From the NCBI GenBank assembly GCA_020850995.1, contig JADZDP010000149.1, positions 1-58,764 of the forward strand: a stretch of 58,764 nucleotides of DNA, written 5' to 3'. The DNA comes from Deltaproteobacteria bacterium (lineage in GTDB: Bacteria; Myxococcota; UBA727; VGSZ01). Below the pieces are notes generated by a model. The model ran no database searches and was not told where the DNA came from. It saw only the letters and a list, made by a program, of their open reading frames with translations. Position numbers and translations under genes: made by a program. Shown here in pieces: positions 43,883 through 57,827 of the stretch (position 1 is the first letter of the stretch; each line of letters begins with the position of its first letter).

Positions 43883-45026
43883 CGGCGCCCTCGAGCACGC
43901 GCAGGCTGCCCCTGGGCGCGCGACCATCCTGGTGGTGCTCCTGGTGGTGCTCCTGGTGGTGCTCCTGGTGGTGCTTCTGGGCGTGCGCCTCGGGCGGTAG
44001 GGGCGCGTGCGCGCGCACCCCACGCACACGCTCGCTGACGCGCTCGCTCTGCAAGACGCCCACGGCGCGCAGCCCGAGCTCGCCGAGCATCTCGCGATCG
44101 CGCACGGCGCCGCGGCCCGGCGTGGTGAGGTAGTTGCCGACCATGGTGCCATTGGCGCCGGCATCGAACATGCGGTGCTGCAGGTGTTGCAGGTTCACCT
44201 CGCGACCACCGCACACGAAGATCTCCTGGCGCGGCAGCATCAGGCGCGCCACCGCCACGATGCGCAGGCAGTCCTCGGGAGTCAGCTCGCGCTTACCCTC
44301 GAGCGGCGTGCCCTCTTGCGGGTTCAAGAAGTTGAGCGGGATGCTGTCGACGTCGAGGGCGCGCAGCTCGTCCATGAGCTCGATGCGCTGATCGAGGCTC
44401 TCGCCCATGCCGAAGATGCCGCCGCAACACACGTGCAGGCCCACCTCCTTGGCGGCGCGCACCGCGGCCACCTCTTGCTCCCAACTGTGCGTGGCGACGA
44501 TCTGCGCATGGAAGCTCTTGGCGGTCTCGAGGTTGTGGTGAAAGGACTGCAGGCCCGCGTCTTTCAGGCGCGCCAGGGTGCGCGCGTCCATCAGGCCGAT
44601 GGACGCGCAGCGCATCATGCCGGTCTGTTCGGCGATGGCGCGCAGCGCGCGCTCCACCTCGACCAGCTCTGCCTCGCCCTTGAGGCTGGTGCCCGAGGTG
44701 ACGATGGAGAACTCGCCGGCGCCCTCGGCCTCTGCGTGTTTGGCCTCGGCGAGGATGGTGGCCGCGTCTTTGAGCGGATAGACCGGCGCCGCCGTAGAGA
44801 AGTGCGCCGACTGCGCGCAGAAGCCGCAGCGCTCGCCGCAGCGGCCGCTCTTGGCGTTGGTGATCGAGCAGAAGCGGATCTCGTCGCCCTTGTAGTGCTC
44901 GCGGGTGGCGCGCGCGCGGGCGAGCAGCGCCTCGAGCGCCTCGCCTTCCACGTCGAGGAGCGCGCGCGCCTCGACGCAACTGATCCCGACCGGGGGCGGG
45001 ACATCGTTCATCGGGGTGGCGCTCAT
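43875..45026 (-). CDS. bioB: Biotin synthase with His-rich repeat tail
   Basis: Radical-SAM enzyme of 383 residues that inserts sulfur into dethiobiotin. The SAM cluster motif CxxxCxxC is C63, C67, C70. Segments SIVTSGTS, RCASIGLM, HHNLETA and GTMVGNYLTTPGR are typical. The catalytic part ends near residue 320; a tail follows with four HHQE/HHQD repeats at about 352-367. Standard BioB ends near 346 residues, so the tail is an addition. The ATG at 45024-45026 has a CGGAGG upstream and is preferred over two further upstream ATG/GTG. First gene of the bio operon. Confidence 0.95.
   Translation of the reverse strand: MSATPMNDVPPPVGISCVEARALLDVEGEALEALLARARATREHYKGDEIRFCSITNAKSGRCGERCGFCAQSAHFSTAAPVYPLKDAATILAEAKHAEAEGAGEFSIVTSGTSLKGEAELVEVERALRAIAEQTGMMRCASIGLMDARTLARLKDAGLQSFHHNLETAKSFHAQIVATHSWEQEVAAVRAAKEVGLHVCCGGIFGMGESLDQRIELMDELRALDVDSIPLNFLNPQEGTPLEGKRELTPEDCLRIVAVARLMLPRQEIFVCGGREVNLQHLQHRMFDAGANGTMVGNYLTTPGRGAVRDREMLGELGLRAVGVLQSERVSERVRGVRAHAPLPPEAHAQKHHQEHHQEHHQEHHQDGRAPRGSLRVLEGADG
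43929..43976. repeat. Four tandem copies of a 12-bp unit in bioB
   Basis: CTGGTGGTGCTC at 43929-43940, 43941-43952, 43953-43964 and, with one change, 43965-43976. On the coding strand each unit gives HHQE (the last translated one HHQD). Being a multiple of three, copy number can vary without frameshift. Confidence 0.95.
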
Positions 45027-45151
45027 GGGGCCTCCGGTGGGCGCTTGGCCCTCACGCTCGATGGCGTTCATGGACCCGGGCGTCAAGGGCAGGCCCGCGC
45101 TGCGCCTGCTACGCTCGTGAGGTGGCGCACCGGGGGCCCGTTCAACATGCG
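45027..45151. promoter_or_regulatory. Divergent intergenic region, bioB / MYXO-CTERM gene
   Basis: 125 bp between the bio operon start and the divergent gene. It must hold the bio promoter. I looked for a BirA-type operator (an inverted repeat around TTGTAAAC-like sequence) and saw none. Confidence 0.35.
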
Positions 45152-46483
45152 ATGGCGCGCGTGGTGATGCTGCTCGCCGCAGCCACCGCGCTCGTGGGCT
45201 CCTCCTGCCCGCCGGATCTGCCGCTGTCGGAGCAGGGCTCCTTCATGCTCGAGGAGCACGGCATGGCCACCATCAGCGGCTACCTGCCCTCGGGGTGGAC
45301 CGACGAACCCGTGCTGAGCGGCGAGCTCACCTGCCCGACGCTCGTGTGCCAGCAACAAGACTGCTCCGAGCGCGCGCCCGAGGACGGCGGAGTGGCCGCG
45401 TGCTTCGCGCATACCGTGACGGGCGCGACGATGACGGACGGCTGCCTCAACTTCGACGCCGCGGGCGACGTCGTCTGGGCCCTCGAGCCAATCGCCTGCC
45501 AGCCCGACGTCGACGCCGGCGTGCCGCTGGTGGGCGATCGCTTCCTCTTTCGCGCCGTCGCACAAGACGCCGTGGTGCCCGAGCAGGCGCCGCAGCTTCC
45601 GGCCCTGGCTGAGGCCTTCATGGCAGACGGCGGCGTCATCGCCGTACCCGAGCCGCCCGCCGACTTCGCGGCGCCGCGCGACGTGCTCTACATCGTCGAG
45701 GGCGGCGCCGCGCCGGTGAGCGCCGCCCTCATCGAGGTGGCGAGCGGCGCCCACGTGGCGGTGGAGGGCAACAGCCTGGTGCTCGAGGACGTGGCGCCCA
45801 CGCCCGAGGCGGTGCGCAACCTGAGCGGCTGGGTCGTCGCGGCCGACCCCGGCGCCACCGCCACCCTGCGCCTGGTGACCAACAGGGCGCGCTTCGACGT
45901 CGCCAGCATCGAGGGCGTGCCGCTCGCCGCCGCGGCCTCCTTGAGCCTGTATGCGTTCTACTGGACCAGCCCCGAGCAACCGGGCAGCACGGCGCCGGCC
46001 GCTGTGCATGCGCTGGTGAGGGACGCCGCGGGCACCACGCTCGACGGCGCGCCCGTCGAGTGGACGCTCGTGCAAGGAGACCTGGCGATCACGGATCTGG
46101 TGGGGGCCTTCGGGGGCGCCGCCGCCGAGCCACCCCTCCACCGAGGACCCTGGCACCTGGTGGCCGACGCCTGCCGCCTGCCCTCGGCGCGTGCGGGCAC
46201 GAGCACGGCGCTGTTGCGGGCGCGCCTCGGCGAGCTCTCGCAAGACCTGCGGCTCACCTGGACGATCGCGCCCGATCTCGAGAGCAACGAGAGTTGGTTC
46301 GGCATTCCGCCGACGGCGCCCGCCGAGGACGAGGGCTTCACGCGCGATGCCGCGTGCCCCCCGGGGCCCGCGTGTGGGTGCTCGAGCGCGGCGCGGGGCG
46401 CGCGCACGTCGCTGCTCGGCGCGGCAGCCCTGCTCGTTGCGCTTCTCGCGGCGCTCGCGCGAGCAGCACGCAGATCGGCGTGA
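45152..46483 (+). CDS. Surface protein with MYXO-CTERM-like tail
   Basis: A 443-residue exported protein. The signal segment MARVVMLLAAATALVGSSC resembles a lipobox at C19. The tail (about 405-443) contains PACGCSS, a hydrophobic helix (LLGAAALLVALLAALA) and RAARRSA at the very end, the arrangement of the MYXO-CTERM signal recognised by a lineage-specific sorting machinery. The middle has two Cys clusters (CPTLVCQQQDC) and probable beta-sandwich parts (about 180-390); no enzyme motif is seen. The start at ATG 45152 is chosen for the signal segment; a GTG ten codons upstream is possible. Function unknown. Confidence 0.76.
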   Translation: MARVVMLLAAATALVGSSCPPDLPLSEQGSFMLEEHGMATISGYLPSGWTDEPVLSGELTCPTLVCQQQDCSERAPEDGGVAACFAHTVTGATMTDGCLNFDAAGDVVWALEPIACQPDVDAGVPLVGDRFLFRAVAQDAVVPEQAPQLPALAEAFMADGGVIAVPEPPADFAAPRDVLYIVEGGAAPVSAALIEVASGAHVAVEGNSLVLEDVAPTPEAVRNLSGWVVAADPGATATLRLVTNRARFDVASIEGVPLAAAASLSLYAFYWTSPEQPGSTAPAAVHALVRDAAGTTLDGAPVEWTLVQGDLAITDLVGAFGGAAAEPPLHRGPWHLVADACRLPSARAGTSTALLRARLGELSQDLRLTWTIAPDLESNESWFGIPPTAPAEDEGFTRDAACPPGPACGCSSAARGARTSLLGAAALLVALLAALARAARRSA

Positions 46484-46712
46484 TCCGAGGGATGCGTCGC
46501 GCGCCGGCCAAGGGCGAGGACCGACGGCTCTGCCGGCGAGCCCGAGCAGCAAGCCGGCCAGAAGCAAGGCCGACCGGGCCGCCATGCCACCGCCACCGTC
46601 GTCGTCCTGACGTGGAGCGTTGACACGAAACGAGGGCCTGGGCCGGACGCCCCGCGAGCCCACCACGCGCAACCAACGCGCCCCCACCCCACCCCAAGAA
46701 AGACAGAAAACG

Positions 46713-46785
46713 TGGGCCCGGCGTGATTCGAACACGCGACCCGATCGGTTATGAGCCGACTGCTCTACCGCTGAGCTACGGGCCC
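46713..46785 (-). tRNA. tRNA-Met (CAT), elongator type
   Basis: A full cloverleaf of 73 nt on the minus strand: acceptor GGGCCCG/CGGGCCC with discriminator A, D arm GCTC..GAGC, anticodon loop CTCATAA with CAT at 46751-46753, and T arm GCGTG-TTCGAAT-CACGC. The 3' CCA is not encoded. Elongator Met and the lysidine-modified Ile (CAT) cannot be separated with certainty by eye; an initiator is unlikely because G1-C72 is paired. Confidence 0.93.
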
Positions 46786-46828
46786 GCGCCCTTGTCGCGC
46801 AATTCGCCCGCGCCGTCGAGGGCGCGCG

Positions 46829-47839
46829 TCAACAAGTGCAGGTCTCGCCAGGCGCGCATGCCACTTCCCCCGTGGGACACTGGAAGTTGCACGCGCCCGC
46901 GTCGACCGCGCACTGCAGCGCGCAGGAAGCGGCCGCGCAAGACAGCGTGCAGTTCGCGGCGTTCTCGCACACCACGGTCGTCACCGCGTCGGCGCCCGAC
47001 CGCACCGCGCAGGAGCTCGAGTTGCACGTGACCGTTCCCGTGGTGTCGGCGAGCTGGATGTTGCACTGCGAGGAGTTGAAACACTGGTAGAGGTCGGCGC
47101 CGCCGCTCGAGGCCCAGACGTTCAGGTCGCAGATCGAGGCGTCGCACTGCAGGCCCATGTTGGACGCGTCGTGCGCCGTCACGTCGCACACCGCGCCGTT
47201 CAGACAGGTGGTGTAGGTGCCGTTGCTCGAGCTGCCGAGGTCGGCACGACACACGGCGCCATCGCAGGTGATGGTCGGGTCAGTGCCGCCGCTGGCGACC
47301 ACGCTGCACTCGGTCCCGCTGTAGCAGGTGTCGTCGCACCCGCCGCCGCACGCCGCCACGCAGGTCCCGCAGCCCGAGTTGCAGTAGTCGACGTTGGCGG
47401 GAAGCGTGCAGCAAGGGGAGCACTGGGTTGCGCAGTCGATGTCGCACGCACCGCAGGCGCCGACGCTGCCGTCGTGGATGCCGAGGCAGGTCGCGTCTGC
47501 CAGGCAACGGTCGTCGGTCGTGCACGGGATGCCGTCGTCGCAGAGATCGCCCGGCGCGGCGCAATCGCCCTCGCCTTCCCCTTCACCCTCGCCCTCGCCC
47601 TCCCCCTCGCCTTCCCCTTCACCCTCGCCCTCGCCCTCGCCTTCGCCTTCCCCCTCACCTTCGCCTTCGCCTTCAACGTCGCCCTCACCTTCGCCTTCGC
47701 CTTCGCCGAGGGTCGAGACACAATGCAGCTCGACGCAGCGCGCCCCCGGCGGACACTGGAGGTCCTCGGTGCAAGGCAAGGCGGCGACGCCCACCAGGCG
47801 GCAGCCGCTCAGCACGAGCGCTGCAACGAGGGCGCGCAC
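46829..47839 (-). CDS. Cys-ladder lipoprotein with long Gly-Glu linker
   Basis: A 336-residue predicted lipoprotein starting at GTG 47837-47839; the signal segment is short (VRALVAALVLSGC, C13). A small Cys-containing stretch (LQCPPGARC) leads to a 47-residue Glu/Gly linker with one DV break. The C-terminal half (about 190-336) is a set of repeats of 19-21 residues, each with a C-x4/5-C pair (TCDGAVC, TCLNGAVC, QCDASIC, QCFNSSQC, TCNSSSC, VCENAANC), then a tighter Cys-rich end. This is what a disulfide-stacked beta-solenoid would look like. Function unknown. It lies 41 bp past rpoD on the same strand. Confidence 0.75.
   Translation of the reverse strand: MRALVAALVLSGCRLVGVAALPCTEDLQCPPGARCVELHCVSTLGEGEGEGEGDVEGEGEGEGEGEGEGEGEGEGEGEGEGEGEGEGEGEGDCAAPGDLCDDGIPCTTDDRCLADATCLGIHDGSVGACGACDIDCATQCSPCCTLPANVDYCNSGCGTCVAACGGGCDDTCYSGTECSVVASGGTDPTITCDGAVCRADLGSSSNGTYTTCLNGAVCDVTAHDASNMGLQCDASICDLNVWASSGGADLYQCFNSSQCNIQLADTTGTVTCNSSSCAVRSGADAVTTVVCENAANCTLSCAAASCALQCAVDAGACNFQCPTGEVACAPGETCTC
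47567..47707. repeat. 6-bp microsatellite coding for a 47-residue Gly-Glu linker
   Basis: CTCGCC and TTCCCC/TTCGCC variants over 141 bp, in frame, one interruption (DV). It is the longest of the three Gly-Glu tracts in the window. Confidence 0.92.
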
Positions 47840-47880
47840 CGCGCCCGATGGTAGCTCGCGCCCCCAGCGGACCGCGTGCC

Positions 47881-50121
<2,241 letters not shown>

Positions 50122-50243
50122 GAAACCTTCACGCGGCTGGCGTAGGGCCGCAGCCAGGATCGGCACGGGAGGGGATCGGTGGTGAAAGCGTTGGTGCGGG
50201 GCTGTGTATCAATCCCTCGGAAATCCACAACATCTGCGACCGA

Positions 50244-52352
50244 TCAGACGGCGAAGGGGTCGTCGTCGGGCTCCCCCGCCCAGGGGGGCTCGGGTGGGTC
50301 AAGCGGACCATCGTCCATCGACTCGGCAAGCTCCCCGCTCGGGGCCACCTCGCTGCCTGGGCTCGGCGGGGCACCACGATCCGCAGCAACGGTGGCGACG
50401 CCCGCCACCTGAAGCACCGGCCGTGCCGTTGGGGGCTCGCGCCCGCTGCCGAGGGCCCGGACCGCCTCGACCAGCGCCGCCTGCTCCGCCAAGAGGCGCT
50501 TGCGCTCGCCGTGGTCCGCCGCGGCGTCGGCCTCGGCCATCCTCGCCTGCAGCTCGCCGAGGCGCAGCTCGAGGGTGCGTCGGTCGAGCGACAAGATGGC
50601 GTCTTCCACCACGCGAGCCGCGGTGGCCTCGCTCAGGTAGGCGTCGGGGCGCGAGAAGCCTCCCGCCTGCTGCACCGTGAGCAGCACGCCGCGCACGCGG
50701 CCGTTGGGGGAGAGGGGCACCCGCGCCAGCACCGCCCGCGGATCCTCGTCGTGGAAGCGGACCAGGAGCTCGACGAGCCGCTCCATGAAGCTGCGCAGCT
50801 CCGCGTTCTTGAGCGCCGGCGCCAACACGCCGCAGCGCGCGGCGAGCTGGGGGTGCATGAGCAAGGCCTCGACCAGCAGCACCTCGGGCTCGGAGAAGGG
50901 GGGCGAAGGGGGTGAGCGCGGCGCTGCCACGCGCGCAACCGCGCTCACGGCCGCCGGCTGGGGCTTGGCTGCCGTCGGTGGCGGCGCGCTCGGCGCCCGT
51001 GCCGCCTTGGCGCTGCCGCTGCCGCGGACCCGCTCTGCGAGGAGCCTGCGCCCGCGCTTGTCGACCTCGGCGGCGATGACGGCCTCGTCCTCGGAGAAGG
51101 CGCGCGCCGCCGCGCGCACCGCCTCGACGCGCACCAGCTCGCGCTGCGGCGCCGCCAAGAAGGGCAACAGCGCGTCGAGCGCCGCCACGCGCGCGCGCAC
51201 GCCGCCGGTGGCGGCCACGCGGGCGCGCGCCACCAGCGCGTCGAGCGCCGCCGGCGCCCCCGTGAGCAGGCCCTTGAGCTCCTCGGCGCGGCCGGCGGCC
51301 ACCATGGCGTCGGGATCCTTGTCGGGTAGCGAGGCGAGACCCACGTCGAGGCCCGCCTGCAGCATCATCAACAGGGCGCGCGACGCGGCCTCTTTGCCGG
51401 CGGCGTCTTGGTCCATGCACAGCACCACGCGCTCGGTACGCCGGCGCAGCTCGTCGACGTGGCGCGTGGTGAGCCCCGTGCCGCAGGGCGCGACGGCGCT
51501 CGGCAGTCCAGCGCGGTGCACGGCGATGGCGTCGAGCGGGCCCTCGACCAACACCGCAGGCTTGCCCTGCTTGAGCGCCGGTTGCGCCTCGAACAGGCCG
51601 TAGAGCACGGCCGACTTGTCGTAGACCGCCGTCTGCGGGCCGTTGACGTACTTGGGGCGCTTTCTGCCCTGCCCGTCGACGGCGCGCTCGCCGAAGATGC
51701 GCCCCTGGAAGCTCACCACCTCGCCGCGCGCGCCGCGGATAGGGATGGTGACGCGGTGGCGGAAGAAGTCGTAGGGGCCGCGCTCGCTACGCCCGAGCAC
51801 GCCCGCGGCCACGCCGTCGTCGACGGCGACGCCCTGCTCCTTGAGGAAGGTGACCAGCCCGTCGTCGGCCGCGCCGCCCCAGCCGAGGCCGAAGCGATCC
51901 GCCGTGTCCTCGTCGATCTTGCGCAGCTCCGCCAGGTAGGCCCGCGCCCCCTGCCCCGCCTCCGACGACAGGCGCGTGCGAAAGAACATCTGCGCCAGCT
52001 CGAGCGCGCGCAGCACGCGCTTCTTCTCCTTCTGGCGCGCCTCCTCCTCGGGATCGAGCGCGACCTTGGGGATGTCGACGCCCGTCTGCGCGGCCAGATC
52101 GGTGATGACGTCGAGAAAGCCGCGCCCGGTGGTGCGCACCAGGAACTCGACGACGTCGCCGGCGGCCTTGCAGCCGAAACAGTAGAAGAAGCCGTCGTCG
52201 GGCCGCACGTTGAACGACGGGGACTTCTCGGTGTGGAACGGGCACAGCCCGACGAGGTTGCGCCCCACGCGCTTGAGCTTGACGGAACGACCGATGACCT
52301 CGCCGATGTCGGCGCGGCGCTTGACCTCGGCGATCACGTCCTCGGGGATCAC
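50244..52352 (-). CDS. dnaG: DNA primase
   Basis: Replication primase of 702 residues. The CHC2 zinc site is C37, H40, C58, C61 (LCPFH and YCFGC). The TOPRIM domain has VLVEGPLDAIAVH and VLCMDQDAAGK. The C-terminal helicase-binding part is recognisable but Ala/Pro-rich, with a long linker (about 430-480). It starts at GTG 52350-52352, five bases past the yqeY stop, so the two are coupled. Start at the RRADIGEVIG helix region agrees with the family. Confidence 0.95.
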   Translation of the reverse strand: MIPEDVIAEVKRRADIGEVIGRSVKLKRVGRNLVGLCPFHTEKSPSFNVRPDDGFFYCFGCKAAGDVVEFLVRTTGRGFLDVITDLAAQTGVDIPKVALDPEEEARQKEKKRVLRALELAQMFFRTRLSSEAGQGARAYLAELRKIDEDTADRFGLGWGGAADDGLVTFLKEQGVAVDDGVAAGVLGRSERGPYDFFRHRVTIPIRGARGEVVSFQGRIFGERAVDGQGRKRPKYVNGPQTAVYDKSAVLYGLFEAQPALKQGKPAVLVEGPLDAIAVHRAGLPSAVAPCGTGLTTRHVDELRRRTERVVLCMDQDAAGKEAASRALLMMLQAGLDVGLASLPDKDPDAMVAAGRAEELKGLLTGAPAALDALVARARVAATGGVRARVAALDALLPFLAAPQRELVRVEAVRAAARAFSEDEAVIAAEVDKRGRRLLAERVRGSGSAKAARAPSAPPPTAAKPQPAAVSAVARVAAPRSPPSPPFSEPEVLLVEALLMHPQLAARCGVLAPALKNAELRSFMERLVELLVRFHDEDPRAVLARVPLSPNGRVRGVLLTVQQAGGFSRPDAYLSEATAARVVEDAILSLDRRTLELRLGELQARMAEADAAADHGERKRLLAEQAALVEAVRALGSGREPPTARPVLQVAGVATVAADRGAPPSPGSEVAPSGELAESMDDGPLDPPEPPWAGEPDDDPFAV

Positions 52353-52357
52353 GAGTC

Positions 52358-52834
52358 TCAGGCGCCGAGCGCGGCCTTGACCGCCGCCTGCACGTCCTTG
52401 CCGTCGGCGCGGCCGGCCACCTTGGCCATGGCGGCCTTCATGGCCTTGCCCATGTCCTTCGGCCCCGCGGCGCCGCTCTCGCTCACGGCCTCCTTGACCA
52501 GCGCGGTCAGCGTGGCGGCGTCGAGGGCCTTGGGCAGGAAGCTCTCGATGACCGAGAGCTCGAAGCTCTCCTTGTCGACGAGATCCTGGCGCCCGCCCTT
52601 CTGGTACTCCTCGACGGACTCCTTGCGCTGCTTGGCCATCTTTCTGAGCACGTCTTGCACGAGGTCATCGGCGGCGTCGATCTCGCCGCCACCACCGGCG
52701 GTTGGTCCGTCAGTGCGCGTGTTGATGACCTTGTTCTTCACCTCGGTGCGGATGGACGAGAGCACGTCCTTCTTGGGATCGCGGTTCTTCATGGCCTCTT
52801 TCCAGGCCGCGCCGATGTCCTTGTACAGCCCCAT
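52358..52834 (-). CDS. yqeY: GatB/YqeY-domain protein
   Basis: A 158-residue helical protein of the YqeY family, related to the C-terminal domain of GatB. Segments KKDVLSSIRTEVKNKVI, QRKESVEEYQKGGRQDLVD and AMAKVAGRADGKDVQAAVK fit. It is commonly found next to dnaG and rpoD in bacteria lacking rpsU there. The ATG at 52832-52834 follows a GGAGGGA. Exact role unknown. Confidence 0.92.
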   Translation of the reverse strand: MGLYKDIGAAWKEAMKNRDPKKDVLSSIRTEVKNKVINTRTDGPTAGGGGEIDAADDLVQDVLRKMAKQRKESVEEYQKGGRQDLVDKESFELSVIESFLPKALDAATLTALVKEAVSESGAAGPKDMGKAMKAAMAKVAGRADGKDVQAAVKAALGA

Positions 52835-52930
52835 GGTCCCTCCGCCGTTGGTGTGGTGGCGGGGGAGTAGCCAAACGCCCGGCGGCCGTCGACGGCCTGT
52901 TTGCGCGACGACGGGCGGCTGCGCGGGCGC

Positions 52931-54478
<1,548 letters not shown>

Positions 54479-54616
54479 CGTCGTCCTCCGCCATGGGCGC
54501 CGCGCGTGCGCGTAGCGCCGCTTGGGATGCGCTGTAGGGGCGCGGCGTTTCGGCAGATCTCCCCACAACGATGCCGCTGTTGGCGCATCTGCTTGCAGAC
54601 CCACCCAGGGGAAGCC
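54479..54616. promoter_or_regulatory. Divergent promoter region of boxD and boxC
   Basis: 138 bp that should contain both promoters. A loose inverted pair GCAGAT (54553-54558) and ATCTGC (54587-54592) could be a regulator site; it is short and I could not relate it to a known BoxR operator. Confidence 0.35.
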
Positions 54617-56281
54617 ATGGCAGCCACCGACTCCGGCGTGAACGCGCCGGTCCGCTTCGAGACCCACCCCGACCGCTACCGCCACTGGCGGCTCGAGCTG
54701 GTCGACAGCTCGGCGGGCAAGCTGGCGCGCCTGTCGATGAACGTGCCGGAAGACGGCGGGCTGCGCCCCGGCTACCCGCTCAAGCTCAACAGCTACGACC
54801 TGGGCGTCGACATCGAGCTGGCCGACGCGCTGCAGCGCGTGCGCTTCGAGCACCCCGAGGTGGTGGCGCTCGTCGTCACCAGCGCCAAGGATCGCATCTT
54901 TTGCTCGGGCGCCAACATCTACATGCTCGGCAGCTCGGGGCATGCCTTCAAGGTGAACTTCTGCAAGTTCACCAACGAGACGCGCCTGTACCTCGAGGAT
55001 CTGTCCGAGGGGTCGGGCGTGCCCGCGCTGTGCGCCATCAACGGCCCGGCGTCGGGTGGCGGCTACGAGCTGGCGCTCGCGTGCGACGAGATCGTGCTGG
55101 CCGACGACGGCTCGTCGGCGGTGTCGTTCCCGGAGACACCGCTCTTGGCCGTCCTGCCCGGCACCGGCGGGCTCACGCGCCTCGTCGACAAGCGCAAGGT
55201 GCGTCGCGATCTGGCGGACGTGTTCTCCACGGTGGCCGAGGGCGTGCGCGGCAAGCGCGCCGTGGAGTGGGGCCTGGTCGACGAGGCGCCGCCGCGCGCC
55301 AAGTTCGACGACGCGGTGCTGCGGCGCACCGCCGGCCTGGCCGCGCGCCGCACGCGCAAAGAGCGGCCGGCCGTGCAGCTCACGCCGCTCAACCCCACGC
55401 GCCACGAGGCGGGTGTGCGCTACCGCTACGTCGAGCTCGAGCTCGATCGGAAGAGGCGCACCGCCACCTTGACGGTGCGCGCGCCTGACAGCGATCAGCC
55501 CAGCACGCCCGCGGAGCTGGCGCGCGCCGGCGCCGACGCGTGGGCGCTGCGCGCCTTCCGCGAGCTCGACGACGCGCTGTTGGAGCTGCGCTTCAACGAG
55601 CCCACCATCGGTGTGGTGGCGCTGCGCACCACAGGCGACGCCGCGCGCGTGCTCGCGGTCGACGCCATGTTGGCGCGGCACCAGGCCGACGGCCTGGTCA
55701 CCGAGGTCACGCTGCACATCAAGCGCGTGCTCAAGCGCCTCGACCTGACGGCCAAGAGCTTCTTCGCGCTCGCCGACCGCGACGCGTGCTTCGCGGGCAC
55801 GCTGCTCGAGCTGGCGCTGGCCGCCGACCGCCTCTACATGCTCGACGACGAGGGCGTGGCGCTCTCCTCCTCGGCCATGAACGCCGGCGCCTACCCCATG
55901 GGCAACGGCCTCACACGCTTGCAGTCACGCTTCCTGCGCGAGCCCGGGCGCGTGTCGCGCGTGCTCGAGACCACTGGCGCTTTGAACACCAAGCAGGCGA
56001 ACGAGCTCGGCCTGGTCACCGCCGCGCCCGACGACATCGACTGGGCCGACGAGGTGCGCATCGCCTTCGAGGAGCGCGCCGCCATGTCGCCGGACGCGCT
56101 CACGGGCATGGAGGCGTCGTTGCGCTTCGCGGGGCCCGAGACCCTCGAGACCAAGATCTTCGCGCGCCTGTCGGCGTGGCAGAACTGGATCTTCCAGCGG
56201 CCAAACGCCGTGGGCGAGCGCGGCGCGCTCACGCTCTACGGCAAGCCCGAGCGGCCCGAGTTCGACTGGCACCGTACCTGA
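54617..56281 (+). CDS. boxC: 2,3-epoxybenzoyl-CoA dihydrolase (BoxC)
   Basis: Double crotonase-fold enzyme of 554 residues, the usual length of BoxC, which opens the ring of 2,3-epoxybenzoyl-CoA. The first crotonase half has [13 protein letters not shown] and [20 protein letters not shown]; the second half contains [19 protein letters not shown]. The sequence [20 protein letters not shown] is typical of BoxC. The ATG at 54617 has GGGGAAG upstream. The stop codon arises at the junction of two 16-bp repeats. Confidence 0.94.
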   Translation: MAATDSGVNAPVRFETHPDRYRHWRLELVDSSAGKLARLSMNVPEDGGLRPGYPLKLNSYDLGVDIELADALQRVRFEHPEVVALVVTSAKDRIFCSGANIYMLGSSGHAFKVNFCKFTNETRLYLEDLSEGSGVPALCAINGPASGGGYELALACDEIVLADDGSSAVSFPETPLLAVLPGTGGLTRLVDKRKVRRDLADVFSTVAEGVRGKRAVEWGLVDEAPPRAKFDDAVLRRTAGLAARRTRKERPAVQLTPLNPTRHEAGVRYRYVELELDRKRRTATLTVRAPDSDQPSTPAELARAGADAWALRAFRELDDALLELRFNEPTIGVVALRTTGDAARVLAVDAMLARHQADGLVTEVTLHIKRVLKRLDLTAKSFFALADRDACFAGTLLELALAADRLYMLDDEGVALSSSAMNAGAYPMGNGLTRLQSRFLREPGRVSRVLETTGALNTKQANELGLVTAAPDDIDWADEVRIAFEERAAMSPDALTGMEASLRFAGPETLETKIFARLSAWQNWIFQRPNAVGERGALTLYGKPERPEFDWHRT

Positions 56282-56311
56282 CTGGCACCGTACCTGACCG
56301 GCACCGTAGCT
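56264..56311. repeat. Three 16-bp tandem repeats across the boxC stop
   Basis: GACTGGCACCGTACCT at 56264-56279 and 56280-56295, then GACCGGCACCGTAGCT at 56296-56311 (two changes). The first copy codes for the last residues of BoxC (DWHRT), and its last T plus the next GA form the stop codon TGA. Confidence 0.95.
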
Positions 56312-56345
56312 GACGCACCCCACGCGAGCCCCGAGCGGAGACCCG

Positions 56346-57774
<1,429 letters not shown>

Positions 57775-57776
<2 letters not shown>

Positions 57777-57802
57777 GCGGCCGCGCGGTGCCCGCGCCGC
57801 TC
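57775..57802. terminator. Possible bidirectional terminator after boxB
   Basis: GAGCGGC (57775-57781) pairs with GCCGCTC (57796-57802) around a GC-rich loop, overlapping the boxB stop and lying between convergent genes. No U tract is visible on either side. Confidence 0.35.
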
Positions 57803-57827
57803 AACCCCTGAGGTAGGGCGACGCTGC

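Noticed and set aside
45027..45151. BirA operator ahead of bioB
   Set aside because: No inverted repeat resembling the biotin operator was found.
46484..46712. A gene in the gap before the tRNA
   Set aside because: Frames there are Arg-rich shadows with no start signal; nothing is supported.
47567..47707. Possible CRISPR-like array
   Set aside because: Only a 6-bp unit without spacers, in frame inside a gene and coding for Gly-Glu.
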